In this document: piece by piece, positions 40,921-51,889 of the stretch
Layout: each line of letters begins with the position of its first letter
Position numbering within the stretch: position 1 is the stretch's first letter
Assembly: GCA_963662175.1 (NCBI GenBank)
Contig: OY759223.1
Coordinates: 14,052,249-14,116,248 of the forward strand
Direction: 5' to 3'
DNA from: Aradus depressus
Lineage: Eukaryota > Arthropoda > Insecta > Hemiptera > Aradidae
Length of the DNA: 64,000 bases
Made by a program: the position numbers and the translations under genes
Notes under the pieces: model-generated
Database searches by the model: none
Told to the model about the DNA's origin: nothing
Seen by the model: the letters and a program-made list of their open reading frames with translations, nothing else

Positions 40921-41682
40921 TATAGGGTTCTTTCTCTCCGTTTCTCCAAAAAATCTCTATTCCACTTCTTTATTCGGGTTCTCTATGCCTCCCTAGCACT
41001 AGCCTCATGAAGGGCTTACATGAACCTTCCTTGGCCAGTCGATCTGCTTCCTCTTTTCCCTGAATCCCCTAATGAATGGGTACCAAGTAGAATCCAACTT
41101 TCTTATATTCTTCACTATTCATTACTTCTTCATCACCATTTCAAACTTTACTGAATATAAGAAAGTCAATCCTTGAATCAGGGTAACCCAACATTAATTT
41201 TATATACGTAGCAACACCAGTTTGAGATGAATTCGAAACTGTAAAAATGTGCTTGGTATAATGAAGTCCTGCCACATCACATATTTTTATTTAAGGTTAA
41301 TTCAAGAAAGCATGAAGTTTAGCTCTTGAAATTATAGATTCGGAAAACTTGTGTATGGAATGTTATATACTTCAAATTCGCGTTGCGCGGCAGAATTAAT
41401 TGTAGTGAACCAAAAGACGAGGGGAGACAGTTAGGAGAAAAGGGGTGTCCGGATGTCCGTCCGTCTGTTTTTCCTCCCGGGCCTTCTGTTCCATTGTGTG
41501 CTTGGACAAAGACCAGTGTCCTTCCTTGTTCGTCCCGTCTCCCCTACCCAGCCTGTGTTTACATCAATACGGCTCACTTCACGCCGCGCAGTCACCTCAT
41601 TCATTATTTTACACTTCATAGTTCTTGTTCTCTTCTTCGTGTCAATATTGCGTTATACGTCAGAGAAATGTGTACATCAAGA
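40921..41682. other. No recognisable gene
   Basis: Overlapping short ORFs at 41383-41725 (both strands) are unrecognised. Confidence 0.35.
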
Positions 41683-41684
41683 TA

Positions 41685-42540
41685 CAGTAAAAATCGTTTT
41701 TAAGAACATCCAAGGGACCGTCTGAACTTGGTTCTTAAACCCGATAGTTGCTATATCCGGTTATCAATTTTTTTCTGTTTAATTATCGATCCATTTTTTG
41801 AAAGTTGAAGCCTCTTTCCTCTGGAACTACTTTTAAGGTGTTGAAATTAGCAACCGCATTTAGTAACAACAGTTTTGCAAAATCATTTGCTTTTGCTTGC
41901 AAAATTGGTCCATTTATCGGAATGTTTGCACTCCTTTGAACCTTGAACCACTGCAACAGAGCTTTTTCGACATCACCATGAGAACTTGTACGAATTTTTT
42001 TCCTGCTGGTACGATCGTTTTCGAATTCTTCTTTTAATTTTTGACGGTTCTTAAAAATGTTTGAAATGGTTGTATGACTCACTTTTAGTTCATTCGACAA
42101 AGCTCAATTGTTTTCTCTATTTTCCAAACGAGAAATTATATGGAGTTTTTCCTCCACCGTAAAGGTTTTTCGTTTTTTTTCACTCATTGCACCTGTCCTG
42201 TTTGAACAACTGCAGAGAACTGAGAGAGAATGTGTAGTCAGAAAATAATGTAAACAACGACGGAAACATTCCATGAAAATAATTGATTACTATTTTCGTA
42301 GAATATTATTATAAGACGTCCTCTTTCGAGGGATTGGTTTTCTCATGAAGTTCTTATAAAAGGTTTGTTTTCTCAGAAATCCATTAACTTTAGGTCACTA
42401 AAACCTGTTCTTACTAACGATATTCTTATAACCAGATATTTTTTACATTAAGTTGTATTAAAGCTGGCCGGAAACTAGAAATTTCGTTCTTATAATCGAT
42501 ATGTTTTTACAACCGGTGTTCTTTTAAACGATTTTTACTG
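41685..42540 (-). mobile_element. Tigger/pogo element, 856 bp, internally deleted, TA TSD
   Basis: Left CAGTAAAAATCGTTT plus TTAAGAAC and right GTTCTTTTAAACGATTTTTA then CTG are terminal inverted repeats. TA is present at 41683-41684 and 42541-42542. The subterminal regions repeat TTCTTA-rich motifs. Intact Tigger elements are 2-3 kb; here only the N-terminal transposase part remains. Confidence 0.88.
41783..42187 (-). pseudogene. Tigger transposase N-terminus (CENP-B-like HTH), broken
   Basis: Minus strand ATG at 42187: MSEKKRKTFTVEEKLHIISR, LENREN, an in-frame stop (about 42104-42106), then LSNELKVSHTTISNIFKNR, the first helix-turn-helix. It continues ALLQWFKVQRSANIPINGPI and LQAKANDFAKLL, the second CENP-B/Tc5 HTH (IP.SGP.L..KA..FA). 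These domains bind the terminal repeats. The DDE catalytic domain is deleted and the last residues (PEERGFNFQKMDR) run to the stop at 41783. Confidence 0.88.
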
Positions 42541-42572
42541 TAGCTTCAAAATTAGGTACATATGGGGTATTG

Positions 42573-42620
42573 ACATGGCTAATATGCAAAGTACATAAAG
42601 CAAAAAAAAAAAAAAAAAAA
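42573..42620 (+). mobile_element. SINE2, 3' end only
   Basis: 'catggctaatatgcaaagta' followed by cataaagc and an A run matches the SINE2 end at 35052-35100. Confidence 0.75.
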
Positions 42621-42767
42621 ACTATTTTGACGCACACTTTACACAAATTCCTTCCAGTTGCGGACAGACACTATATTTATACATAGCAGTGGAGTTTAGC
42701 TCCGCCCACTTTCCTACCTGCAACAGCTTTATGTTATGTCTCTATTATAGCCGTTTTGAATAGTGGT

Positions 42768-43010
42768 TAGTTATTACGACTCAAGCCTACGTTAACTACA
42801 TAGTCATATCGCCTACTACCAGAGCGCTCTTTCGTCACTCGGACATGACCCCGGTTCTATGGGTCCTAAATTTTGCCTACACTAATTTTTTATTCATCTT
42901 TAACGACTACCTGACATCATACAGTCTCGGGACCATCGCGTAACGTCCCATCCAAAGGACGGCGTGATCAAGGCTTTTTCACCTCCCAGATAATAAACCT
43001 AAGGGCCTTA
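42768..43010 (-). mobile_element. SINE1, diverged partial copy
   Basis: From 'tagttattacgactcaagcc' to 'cctaagggcctta'; multiple small deletions, no head. Confidence 0.8.
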
Positions 43011-43087
43011 TTTTATACTCTACATATTTATTTAGACTCATTTATCTTCTTTTGATTTCTTCTTAATGAATCTGTATTTTAACTTTT

Positions 43088-43692
43088 TTTTTTGCTACTA
43101 TTTTTTTAGTTTATTTATTTATTTTTTTTATAAAAATATATACAACAAGCAAATATGCTAATACAGAGATAATGGCAATGTCAAAATGTCATGAGGTGAG
43201 AAATCACCCAGTGGTGACACTCCCTAGTCACTGATTTTCTCTCATTTGTAACTAATCACTGTCACTGTCACTGCTTCTGATCAGGAGATCTCGAGGCCAT
43301 TGACGCTTAAGCCGTCGTTGGGGAAGTACGGCAGAATGGAGGGCACGGTCCAGAGGAATATTGTGGGAACCAAGAAGGGAAAATAATTTTTTATATTTGG
43401 ATTTAGCGACTTCAGTAATGAAAGGTACGTTAAGGTCAGTGTGAAGGGTTTTGTTGGAGACGTAGTAAGGAGCATTGGCTATTGTACGAAGGATTTTGGA
43501 TTGAAGGGATTGGATGCAGTCCGTAAGTCCACATAGGTTTGAGTATTGAGTTGTATTTAAGTCGTTTTGTTGTCAAAGTTAGTTTGGATCTTTTGTCTAG
43601 TAGTCTTAGTAGAAGTTTATAACGTCTGTTCATTTCTTGACTTTTCAGTCTCTTGTGAGGATTCCAAGTTAGTCGTTTGTCGAGTATGAGGC
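43088..43692 (-). mobile_element. 5'-truncated jockey-like LINE, longest of three related copies
   Basis: Same family as 17021-17611 and 30506-30790. Extends about 40 bp further 5' than the first copy, but has an internal deletion of about 40 bp near 43518 (missing the segment for GLELWGSVKASNLQR). T-rich left end is the poly(A) side. Confidence 0.87.
43252..43690 (-). pseudogene. Jockey-type RT C-terminus, frameshifted by deletion
   Basis: Reads LILDKRLTWNPHKRLKSQEM, NRRYKLLLRLLDKRSKLT, TKRLKYNSILKPMWTYGL. After the 40-bp deletion it continues in another frame: QNPSYNSQCSLLRLQQNPSH in the first frame, with the true frame giving the VSNKTLHTDLNVP type sequence and ending RRLKRQWPRDLL...SDSDSD. 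'LD.RLTW..H' is the conserved motif after the RT palm. Confidence 0.85.
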
Positions 43693-43699
43693 CTTATCA

Positions 43700-43912
43700 T
43701 TATTATTTTATCGTCATTATCTATGTTATTTTTATTTAATGATTTTTCTTATTTAGTTTAATTTATTTTGCTCTTATTTGTTTTATCCACTGTAGCACCT
43801 TTATCTCATCACTGATATTTCATTTTATTTGTTTCTCTGTCCAGTGACTTATCATGTATTTATTCTTAGGGGACCTCGGTCCCAGAATAAAATTTATTTT
43901 CATTTCATTTCA
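43700..43912 (+). mobile_element. LINE 3' end with hairpin-AATAAA-(ATTTC)n tail
   Basis: T-rich UTR, then GGGGACCTCGGTCCC (stem-loop), AGAATAAAATTTATTTTC and ATTTC repeats. Same plan as the ends at 6463-6510 and 45730-45838. No ORF left. Confidence 0.55.
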
Positions 43913-44866
43913 AACATAAAGTTATTTTTTAAGGGCCTCGGTCGGGTTTCCGTTGCGCGCTATGGTTTCGAAAAAATATGTTGTCATTGGACAGTAGAGG
44001 TTTCATTGACAAAATGATGTCACCTGCTATCTTAAATAACCCCATGTTATCAGTCGCCGCTTTGTCGGGTTTTGGCGACGTATGTGATTGTTTCGCGATC
44101 ATTCCACCCTCTATTACTATACTTCCTACTAATGGTATAAGAAAGTAACTAGGAATAGTTCTGAGTAGCAGTTATTCAAATGCTCAGTTTCACAGCCCCT
44201 TGCTCCCTTGTTTTGCGGTCCACCATTGAGGATCCCTATGTAAATAAGTGCCCACTTTCTGTAAGTCCAGCTCTTTGTATACTTTCCCCCCTCTGTATGT
44301 ATGCAGGTCCTGTATGTTTACAGACGGCCCTGGTAATGGGTTAAAAATTTGCAACCTGTTGGGTTTTTCGCTGTTAACCACAACTACCTGTTGCCATTCC
44401 CCTCTTCCTGCACACAAGAGCTTTGTAAAATAAAAAAGACCATTATTCCCTTAGGAATTTTTCACTCTTTTTTTTTTTCTGTCTTTTTTTTCATCTTTTT
44501 ACACACACTCATCTTTGTGTACACACGGTATGAAAACCTGTACGTAACTCACCCCCCTAACGCAAGAGACCTTAATAAAAAATAAATTCTTTCTACAAGG
44601 GTTGGTTGGCAAGGGTAGGTTGGGATTGAATTATTCTGGTTTCGTGTTATGAATTGGAGGGTAACTTGTACACATATCTTCCGCTCTTGTCAACAAGATA
44701 TTCATGATTTTCACCAGCTAGTCTTCCCATTTTTCATTTCTTTTTTTAATTGTCTCTTTTCTTCTTTTTATTTTCCCAGCTATGAGGTATAGGGGAAGTT
44801 ATGTCATCGCTTGATTCCAATCTGGACGAATCTCCAAAACGCGCTAATAATCAACAATTGACCTGC
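43913..44866. other. No recognisable gene
   Basis: A SINE1 scrap 'aagggcctcggtcgggtttc' at 43931-43950. ORFs at 44190-44585 on both strands are unrecognised. Confidence 0.4.
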
Positions 44867-45168
44867 GGGCGCCGGTAGCTCAGTGGTATGCCTGCTTGAC
44901 TTCTGAGCTCAAGAAGGTGGGTTCGTAACCCGACCGAGGCCCTTAGTTTATTTTATCTGGGAGGTAAAATGAACTTAAGCACGCCGTCCTTCGGATGAGA
45001 CGTTAAGCGATGGTACAATGTCAGGTACTCGTTAAAGACCCCTGCCCTAGGTGAATAAAAATTTAGAATACGCAAAATTTAGGGTAGGAAAAATTTAGGA
45101 CTCCCACAGTAGAGTCGGGCTCATGTCCACCAGAGTGACGAAAGAGCGCTCTGGTAGTAGGGGCGATA
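44867..45168 (+). mobile_element. SINE1, head intact, 3' end truncated
   Basis: GGGCGCCGGTAGCTCAGTGG head; the 'aaaatttag' region is locally duplicated (about 45057-45092). Ends at 'ctctggtagtagg', joining R-A. Confidence 0.9.
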
Positions 45169-45169
45169 C

Positions 45170-45360
45170 ATTCATTTCATCGGCAGCTATTAAAGCTTTT
45201 ATGTTAAGAATCTCCCCTAATCCCCCCCTTCCCTTTAGTCGATTTGACTGAAAAGCAAGTCGTTAGGGGTTCTGGATTTACATATAAAATTTCGTGTCGA
45301 TATATTCATTCTATCGAGAGTTATCGTATTCACAGACACACAGAGACAGGTCTGTTATAT
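45170..45360 (-). repeat. Repeat R-A, reverse, partial
   Basis: 'atacattcatttcatcggca', 'gatttgactgaaaagcaagt', 'tatattcattctatcgagag'. Confidence 0.6.
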
Positions 45361-45374
45361 ACAGCCAACAGGCT

Positions 45375-45838
45375 GATTCAGGAATTTAATTTCTAGGATC
45401 CAAACAACATCCTTTCTTCATGTAACTTTTGATTATTACCATTTACCCGCCATGTTGTTTAGTTAGTTTTATTTGGTTTCTAGCCACCAAACTCTTTATT
45501 TTCTGATTGTATTATTATTTGTAGTTTTATATTATATTACCATCCACGCATGTTTATCTATCTTATTTCGTTTTCAGTCTTAATACATGTCTTTATTTTA
45601 TTTTCTCATTATTCGTTTTATATTTACATATTTTTTAAAGAATTTAACAATGGTTATTTACTCTGTTCATTTATTTATATAAGCTAATTTTTTTGTTCTT
45701 CATTATCAAATATGTGTAATGCCAACTCCGACTGACGGCCAAAATGGCTATAGTCTAAGTGTTTTTTTCTTTGTATATTTCTTGGAAAGATGTTATTTTT
45801 TCTTTTTTTAATAAAAACCATTCTATTCTATTCTATTC
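45375..45838 (+). mobile_element. LINE 3' UTR ending (ATTCT)n
   Basis: T-rich sequence ending 'ctgacggccaaaatggctat' (GCC/GGC hairpin), 'ttaataaaaacc' and four ATTCT units. The hairpin, AATAAA and pentamer tail suggest a LINE 3' end. No ORF present. Confidence 0.5.
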
Positions 45839-45839
45839 A

Positions 45840-46065
45840 GACAGAATTTTTCCGACAGAATTCCGTTGAAAACTCCTCATTGAATTTTTGACCGATTACG
45901 TAACTTCCCCCATACTTCGTATAGCGACGACACTTATTATTTTTCCTACCAAAGAGATGGGGGATTAGGGGAGGAATAACTCAAAAAACTCAATAACTGC
46001 CGATGTAATTAATGTATCGACATCAAATTTCATATTCAATGTCAAAACAAAGAGCCTTACGTGCT
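45840..46065 (+). repeat. Repeat R-A
   Basis: 'ttgaatttttgaccgattac', 'gtaacttcccccatacttcg', 'actcaataactgccgatgta' and 'aatgtatcgacatcaaattt'. Confidence 0.6.
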
Positions 46066-46079
46066 AGAAAAAAAGATGT

Positions 46080-46620
46080 GAATACCCGCGATAGAAGGCT
46101 GACTTGGAACCCTCACACTCGGACGACACGACTCACACTAGACCGGCTACTTAGACTATTGTACAGTATTTGAAATAGGCGTTCTAAATTATTTAGACAA
46201 AAGCTGAATTGTTATACCTATCTTCTCCGACCTCTCCTGGACCTATGGCTTACAAATATGTATATGGTACAGCCAAGACTTCGAACATCAAAAGAATACA
46301 GGTATTTCAATCCAAGACTCTCCGACCATAAGTTAGCAACAAGACTTTACACCGCGATTTGAACGTCACATGCATAGACACAATCATTAAACATTTATAC
46401 CAACGTTTCTACACCAAAATTTATTTACACACCAATCCGGAAGTTCGCAAAATCTTAAATACTTTTCTCCACAATCGCCCAAGAAGATTAAAGAGAGTTT
46501 GGCATGAAGATCTCCTGGTATGAAATGATGTCATGAGGGTTCACTGCTGTGTGTTTTTCCTCTTTCAAGCCTTTCATGTCATATTTATTTTTATTATTTT
46601 ATTTTATTTTTATTATTTTT
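46080..46620 (+). mobile_element. Jockey-like LINE, third family, 5'-truncated
   Basis: Begins within LDRRLTWNPHTR-like sequence, contains the RT C-terminus remnant to 46524, then a T-rich end at 46560-46620. Different from the 17 kb family at most positions. Confidence 0.75.
46085..46524 (+). pseudogene. Jockey-type RT C-terminus, frameshifted
   Basis: Readable in pieces: DRRLTWNPHTR, then SKLFRQKLNCYTYLL, WTYGLQI, GTAKTSNIKRIQVFQSKTLR, a stop, SNKTLHRDLNVTCIDTIIKH, LYQRFYTKIYLHTNPEVRK and RRLKRVWHEDLLV with stop. These follow the jockey order LD.RLTW..H - WTYG.QLWG - SN...IQ..QSK.LR - N..LH.DL - RRLKR..P.DL. At least two frameshifts and one stop. Confidence 0.78.
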
Positions 46621-46664
46621 GGATAGTACAAGTCAGCCCAGCTGCAGGTTGTGCTTAGCAATAT

Positions 46665-46890
46665 CGGCTGAACGGAAGAGGGGGTTTAGGGGAGAAGGCT
46701 AAATTACTGCCGATGTAATGAATTTGTCGACACTAAATTTATTATGAGGATTTACGAGCCCTTATATAAGTCAACTATTAAATATTAGCGCAAACGGTCG
46801 ACTGGTTTTGGAGAAGGAGCGAAAAGTTAATTGATTAATTCGTTCTGGGGAAGTACATTGCCGGTGATTCACCGATGACTTTTTTAATTT
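46665..46890 (+). repeat. Repeat R-A
   Basis: 'attactgccgatgtaatgaa', 'cggtcgactggttttggaga', 'attcgttctggggaagtaca', 'ttgccggtgattcaccgatg'. Confidence 0.65.
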
Positions 46891-47550
46891 ATTCCCAATT
46901 TTCAGAAAAATATTACATATATTATTCAGTAGCAGGAATCACTGAGGAAAGCGTTCTTTTCTTTTGTACTTTCAGTATTCGTAACAATTAACTACATAAA
47001 TAAGAGGGGTTGACTTTAAGAAAAGAAAAAGAAATGGATGTCAGATTTTTCTTTCCTGATCTTTTTAACTCTTTTCTTTGAAAGGAGATACTGAGTGGGG
47101 GAGGGGGAGGCTTAAAGAAAGAAAAGAGATGACAAAAGGTGCCTCTTCTGCCCATGACGAGGGTGAGGAACAATTTGTCGGGTAAACACCGGCACAGATC
47201 TCTGGGGCAAATGGCAAAGGGGTGCCAGAAAAAAAAAAAAACTAAAAAAAACTCTGAATTAGCATAACCTCTGTTTCAACCCTTACCCTTCTCGACTGAT
47301 TTTTATTTATGGAACCTTTTCTGTAATTGGTTGACCGAGGGGTGAAAAAGGGGTTCGCATTTTTATTTTAAAAGATCAAACCTATCTCCCCCATTTAATT
47401 GTCCAGTTTTACACTTAGTACCTTGTCAGGTTTCAAATCAAAAATTCAGTTTTTATGTACGTACTCAACTTACGTACACATAATTTATTATTGAAATAAC
47501 ACAAATTCTCAAAAGGAGTTGCTTTGGTTCGGCTTCTCATTACTACATAA
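46891..47550. other. No recognisable gene
   Basis: A short ORF at 46988-47173 (minus) is unrecognised. Confidence 0.4.
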
Positions 47551-48010
47551 ACACATATTTTTAGACGTTTACTTGATTTGCCCGAAAACGGTTAGTCCTA
47601 TAAAAAAATTGACTCATACCAAAATTGTTTCTTATAAAATTTTCAATCGCCAGTAGTCCTTAAATTTGAGATAAGATCAATATGACAAAGGTTATAGCTT
47701 CTATAGCGATAAAACCTGTAAAAATGTACTAATCAATGACCTATATTGGACGATAATTGAGGCTACGAGGCCTAAGTACTCTTCACTTACTCTCATCGAA
47801 TAAGAGTTGCAGAGAAGACATTTTTTATATGAAATGGGATTTTTCGCGGGTGGCCAGGTTTGTGAGGTACATGCCGAAAACTGTCGTTTTGAAACTCATT
47901 TTTCATACGTTTGCTCTTACCAAAAATGTTCCTCATTACATTTTCAACTAACGAATTGACCTGAGATTTGAAGTAGGATCTATAAGAACAAATAGCATAA
48001 GCGGTATTTT
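47551..48010 (+). repeat. Repeat R-B, two partial units
   Basis: 'acacatatttttagacgttt', 'acttgatttgcccgaaaacg', 'gttagtcctataaaaaaatt' then again 'gtgaggtacatgccgaaaac', 'tgtcgttttgaaactcattt'. Confidence 0.65.
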
Positions 48011-48500
48011 CTAGAAAATACGACACATAATAATATATATAATCAGATCTTTTAGCACATGTGACATCTTCATTGCGAATTTCAAGTTCATTCCTATATT
48101 CGCTTCTGAGTTTGTAGCTCTCCCAATGTTTTTGTAATATACAAGCAAATGATATTGATCATAGGCGTGATTTTTTACACAAAATTGATGAACGAATCCT
48201 GTTAATCAGATGAAGTGATGAGGTACTTGATGTAGAGACTCCATTAAACGAATAACTCCCTGGTACAGGCTGCTTCTTGATCAAACAGAACTCTTCTCCG
48301 TCGGAAAGAGAGCTCAATTGAGAGAAATGTTTCCACGGAGCTCTATTTTAGTTTCAAATTAATCAAGAGAGAGTTGACAAACCTGTCTGCTCTGTACAAA
48401 CACTGACAGTCTTCTATACATAATGTGGAAGGACTTGCTTTATATGGGGAGCAGTCCGTATAATTAATTTAGCGACTTAGGTGTTTTCTGGTTTTCTGAT
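48011..48500. other. No recognisable gene
   Basis: No supported feature. Confidence 0.4.
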
Positions 48501-49148
48501 GATTTCTGTCTCTCTCTGTATGTGATTGGAACTTGTGAGCGGTCTAACTTGGAAAGGATTGTAGCTATCAAATTGAAATTCGAGATGAAATTGTCATATA
48601 TGCTAAATTAAATCTGATTGGACTTTGAGCAAAATTGGACGAAAATTGAGAGCACTTTACTTCGAGGCCAAAATACGTTTCACAAAATATCTCACATATT
48701 ATGACCTAATCAAAAGTTTTTTTCAAATAAAAGTTGTGGAGAAAACTAAAAGGTACATTTTATATTGAATACAATTTTTCGCAGGTCTTTGAGATATATG
48801 CAGAAAACCGAAAAAATATGTGATGTAGCCATTACAGAACTTTCTTATACCATGACTCACCCTCCCCTTCTTAAGGTCATTTCATTTTTTCCATCTTGAA
48901 ATGTAGTTTTGAAACACATATTTTAGACATTTCCTTGATTTACCCAAAAACGGTTAGTCCTATCGAAAAATTGATTCTTACAAAAAATGTTCCTTACAAA
49001 ATTTCCAATCGCTATAAAAACTCAGATTTGAAATGGAATCAATACGACTGAAGTTATAGCACTTCAATAATAGAATTTTTCTTAAGTCACACAGTTTGCT
49101 AGATACATGCCGGAAACATTACATTTCCAACCAATTTTCCAACCCTCA
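48501..49148 (+). repeat. Repeat R-B, long copy, split by a Helitron
   Basis: 'gtctctctctgtatgtgatt', 'ggactttgagcaaaattgga', 'tttgagatatatgcagaaaa', 'ttgatttacccaaaaacggt', 'gctagatacatgccggaaac'. Interrupted at 49148/49149 and resumes at 51569. Confidence 0.7.
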
Positions 49149-49172
49149 TCTATATTAATAAAGCTGAAACGG

Positions 49173-49226
49173 GGTTTGTTTGTTTGTTTGTTTGTTTGTT
49201 TGTATGTATGTATGTATGTATGTATG
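49173..49226 (+). repeat. (TTTG)n-(TATG)n microsatellite at the Helitron 5' end
   Basis: Seven TTTG-type units followed by about six TATG units, a compound microsatellite just inside the Helitron start. It makes an artificial VCLFVCLYVCMYV peptide. Confidence 0.9.
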
Positions 49227-49289
49227 TTTGTTCCAGCATCACGCCCAAACCGCTGGACGGATTTTTATGAAACTTCCCATGTAGCATTC

Positions 49290-50440
49290 TATTGAGCCCG
49301 ATTGAATAATAGGCTATGTGGCGTCCCAAAATTTTGATCGGGAGGGGGGGTTGTAAGGGGGGCCTAAGTATATAAATAGTGCTAACTCATTAACTAATGG
49401 TCAAATTGTCATGAAATTTCACACGTAGTCTTTTTAAAAGCCAAATAGGAAAAAAAGGTGTGTGGCGTCCCAAAGTTTTGAACGGGAGGGGGGGTTGTAA
49501 GGGGGGCCTAAGTATATAAATAGTGCTAACTCATTAACTAATGGGCGAATCGTCATGAAATTTCACATGTAGTATTTTTAAAAGCCAAATAGGAAAAAAA
49601 GGTGTGTCGTCCCAAAGTTTTGAACGGGAGGGGGGGTTGTGGGGGGGCCTAAGTATAAATATAGAGCTAACTCTTTAACAGTTGGTCGGAATGTCACGCA
49701 GTTTCACATATAGTATTCCTGAAGACCAAATAAAAAGATAGGCGGTGTGACGGCTCAAAATGTTTTAACGGGAGGGGGGGTAGTGGCGGGGGGGCCTAAG
49801 TATAAATATAGAGCTAACTCATTAACTAATGGGCGAATTGTCATGAAATTCCACATGTAGTTTTTTTAAAAGCCAAATAGGAAAAAAAGGTGTGTGGCGT
49901 CCCAAAGTTTTGAACGGGAGGGGGGGTTGTGGGGGGGCCTAAGTATAAATATAGAGCTAACTCTTTAACGGTTGGTCGGATTGTCACGAAATTTCACATG
50001 GAGTATTCCTGAAGACCAAATAAAAAGATAGGCGGTGTGAGGGCTCAAAATGTTTTACGGGAGGGGGGGTAGTGGGGGGGCCTAAGTATAAATATAGAGC
50101 TAACTCATTAACTAATGGGCGAATTGTCATGAAATTTCACATGTAGTTTTTTTAAAAGCCAAATAGGAAAAAAAGGTGTGTGGCGTCCCAAAGTTTTGAA
50201 CGGGAGGGGGGGTTGTGGGGGTAGGCCTAAGTATAGATATAGTGCTAACTCTTTAACTAATGGGCGAATCGCCATGAAATTCCACATGTAGTATTTTTAA
50301 AAGTCAAATAGAAAAATAAGTGAACGGGTGGCGGGGTTGAGGGGGGGGGGGGGGGGGACTAAGTATAAATATAGAGCTAGCTCATCAACGGTTGATCGTA
50401 TTGTCATGAATCGGATTGTCATGAATTTCACATGTAGTAG
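49290..50440 (+). repeat. 144-bp tandem array inside the Helitron
   Basis: Equivalent 'gtca.gaaatt.cacatgtag' sites are at about 49408, 49552, 49694, 49840, 49983, 50126, 50271 and 50403, giving spacings of 141-147 (132 for the last). Two variants exist: type A ('actaatgggcgaat', 'aaaagccaaataggaaaaaa') and type B ('ggttggtcgga', 'gaagaccaaataaaaagata'). The order is A-A-B-A-B-A-A, so a B-A pair was duplicated as a unit. Each contains long G runs. Confidence 0.88.
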
Positions 50441-51440
50441 TAGTAACTATGTATTCGCTATGGGGTTCACTGTTGCAAGACATTCACTAGCTGTGATGTC
50501 CAGCGTTCCTAATATCGTACTAGCTGTGGGGTCCGCTGTTGCAAGGCACTTACTAGCTGTAGTGCTCAGCCCCAGCGTTCCTAACTATGTACTGGCTGTG
50601 GGGTTCGCTGTTGCAAGGCACCTACAAGACATTTACTAGCTGTGATGCCCAGCGTTCCTAATTACGTACTAGGTGTGTGGGGTCTGGTGTTGCAAGGCGC
50701 TAGCAGTGTGGCCCAGCGTATTTAACTACGTAGGTACTAGCTGTGGGGTCCGCCGTAGCAAACCTCATACTAGCTGTGATGCCCTGTGGTTCTAACTACA
50801 TACTATCTGTGGGGTCCGCAGTTGCAAGGCACCTACTACCTGTAGGGCTCAGCGTTCCTAACTTCGTACTAGCTGTGGGGTCCGCTGTTGCGAGGCACAT
50901 ACTAGCTGTGGTGACCAGCGTTCCTAACTATGTACTAGCTGTGAAGTTCGCTCTTGCAAAGCACTTACTAACTGTAATGCTCAGCGTATTTAACTACATA
51001 CTAGCTGTGGGGTCCGCTGTTGCAAGGCACTTAATAGCTGTGATGCCCAGCGTTCCTAACTTCGTACTAGCTGTGGGGTCCGCTGTTGCAGAACACATAC
51101 TAGCTGTGATGCTGAGCGTTTCTAACTAGGTACTAGCTGTGGGGTCCGACGTTGCAAAACATATACTAGCTGTGGTGACCAGCGTTCCTAACTACGTACT
51201 GGCTGTGGGGTCCGCCGTCGCAAGGCATATACTACCTGTGGTGCCCAGCGTTCCTAACTACGTACTAGCTGTGGTGCCCAGCGTTGCAAGGCACATAATA
51301 GCTGTGGTCAAAACGTTCTTAAGTACGCACTGGCTAGGACGTCCAGCGATGCTAAGTATTCACTAGCTGTCGTTTCCGCAGTTGAAAGGCGCATACTAGC
51401 TGTGGTGCCCAGGGGTCCTAAAAAATTACTAGCGTTACTA
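50441..51440 (+). repeat. 66-bp higher-order array made of two 33-bp halves
   Basis: Each unit is TAGCTGTGGGGTCCGCTGTT + GCAAGGCACATAC (33 bp), followed by TAGCTGTGGTGCCCAGCGTT + CCTAACTACGTAC (33 bp). The halves share TAGCTGTGG.G.CC.GCGTT and a TAC end. About 15 dimers with point changes and a few deletions. Since 66 is a multiple of three, one frame stays open and gives repeats like VLAVGSAVARH/ILAVVTSVPNY; I regard these as artefacts. Confidence 0.9.
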
Positions 51441-51568
51441 AAGTTGAATTCCGTATGAATAATTAAAAATTATAACATCATGAATGTACTGTCGAGGAAC
51501 TGAATCCTTATAGGAGATATTGGGAGAAAAGTCAAAGTTCCCCGGGCAACGCCGGGTATTACTGCTAG

Positions 51569-51840
51569 TGTTTTAATAAAACCAATATGAACAAAGTTAT
51601 AGTGTGCCAAAAATGTAAAATAAATGTATATGGGAGGGAGGGACTTAAATTTTTTTTGAAATAAAATGTTGTAGGAGTTTGTTCGATTTACGAAAAAAAA
51701 CTGTTAGTCGTATCTAAGAATAAGTTCTATTAATTTTCCAATTGCAAAGTTATATCACCCCGAAGAATGTAAATCAATTTCTGCAGGAAATATCTTTAAT
51801 TAGTGTTTAAATTGTAAATTACAGGAACGAATTATAAAAT
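51569..51840 (+). repeat. Repeat R-B, continuation after the Helitron
   Basis: 'aaccaatatgaacaaagtta', 'tagtgtgccaaaaatg', then 'gaaataaaatgttgtaggag', 'aaaactgttagtcgta' and 'gcaaagttatatcaccccga'. Confidence 0.6.
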
Positions 51841-51889
51841 ATTGTTTATTTTAAAACTGTGTGTATATAACCATAATAAGCTATTGTCT

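Larger units (their letters stand above)
49149..51568 (+). mobile_element. Non-autonomous Helitron carrying two tandem arrays
   Basis: Starts TCTATATTAATAAAGCTG after a host A. It ends with the hairpin CCCGGGCAACGCCGGG, then TATTACTG and CTAG before a host T. A|TC...CTAG|T with a 3' hairpin about 10 bp before CTRR is the Helitron signature; there are no TIRs and no TSD. The 2420 bp contain TTTG/TATG microsatellites, about eight 144-bp units, a 33/66-bp array, and no Rep/helicase ORF. Rolling-circle movement would need enzymes from an autonomous relative. Confidence 0.88.

Noticed and set aside
49408..50440. CRISPR-like array because of regularly spaced repeats
   Set aside because: Units of 144 bp repeat over their full length with no unique spacers. 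This is a tandem array inside a eukaryotic Helitron.
50328..51366. Three long ORFs with repeated VLAVGSAVARH-like peptides
   Set aside because: They arise because the 66-bp minisatellite period is a multiple of three. No start context, splice signal or codon bias supports coding.
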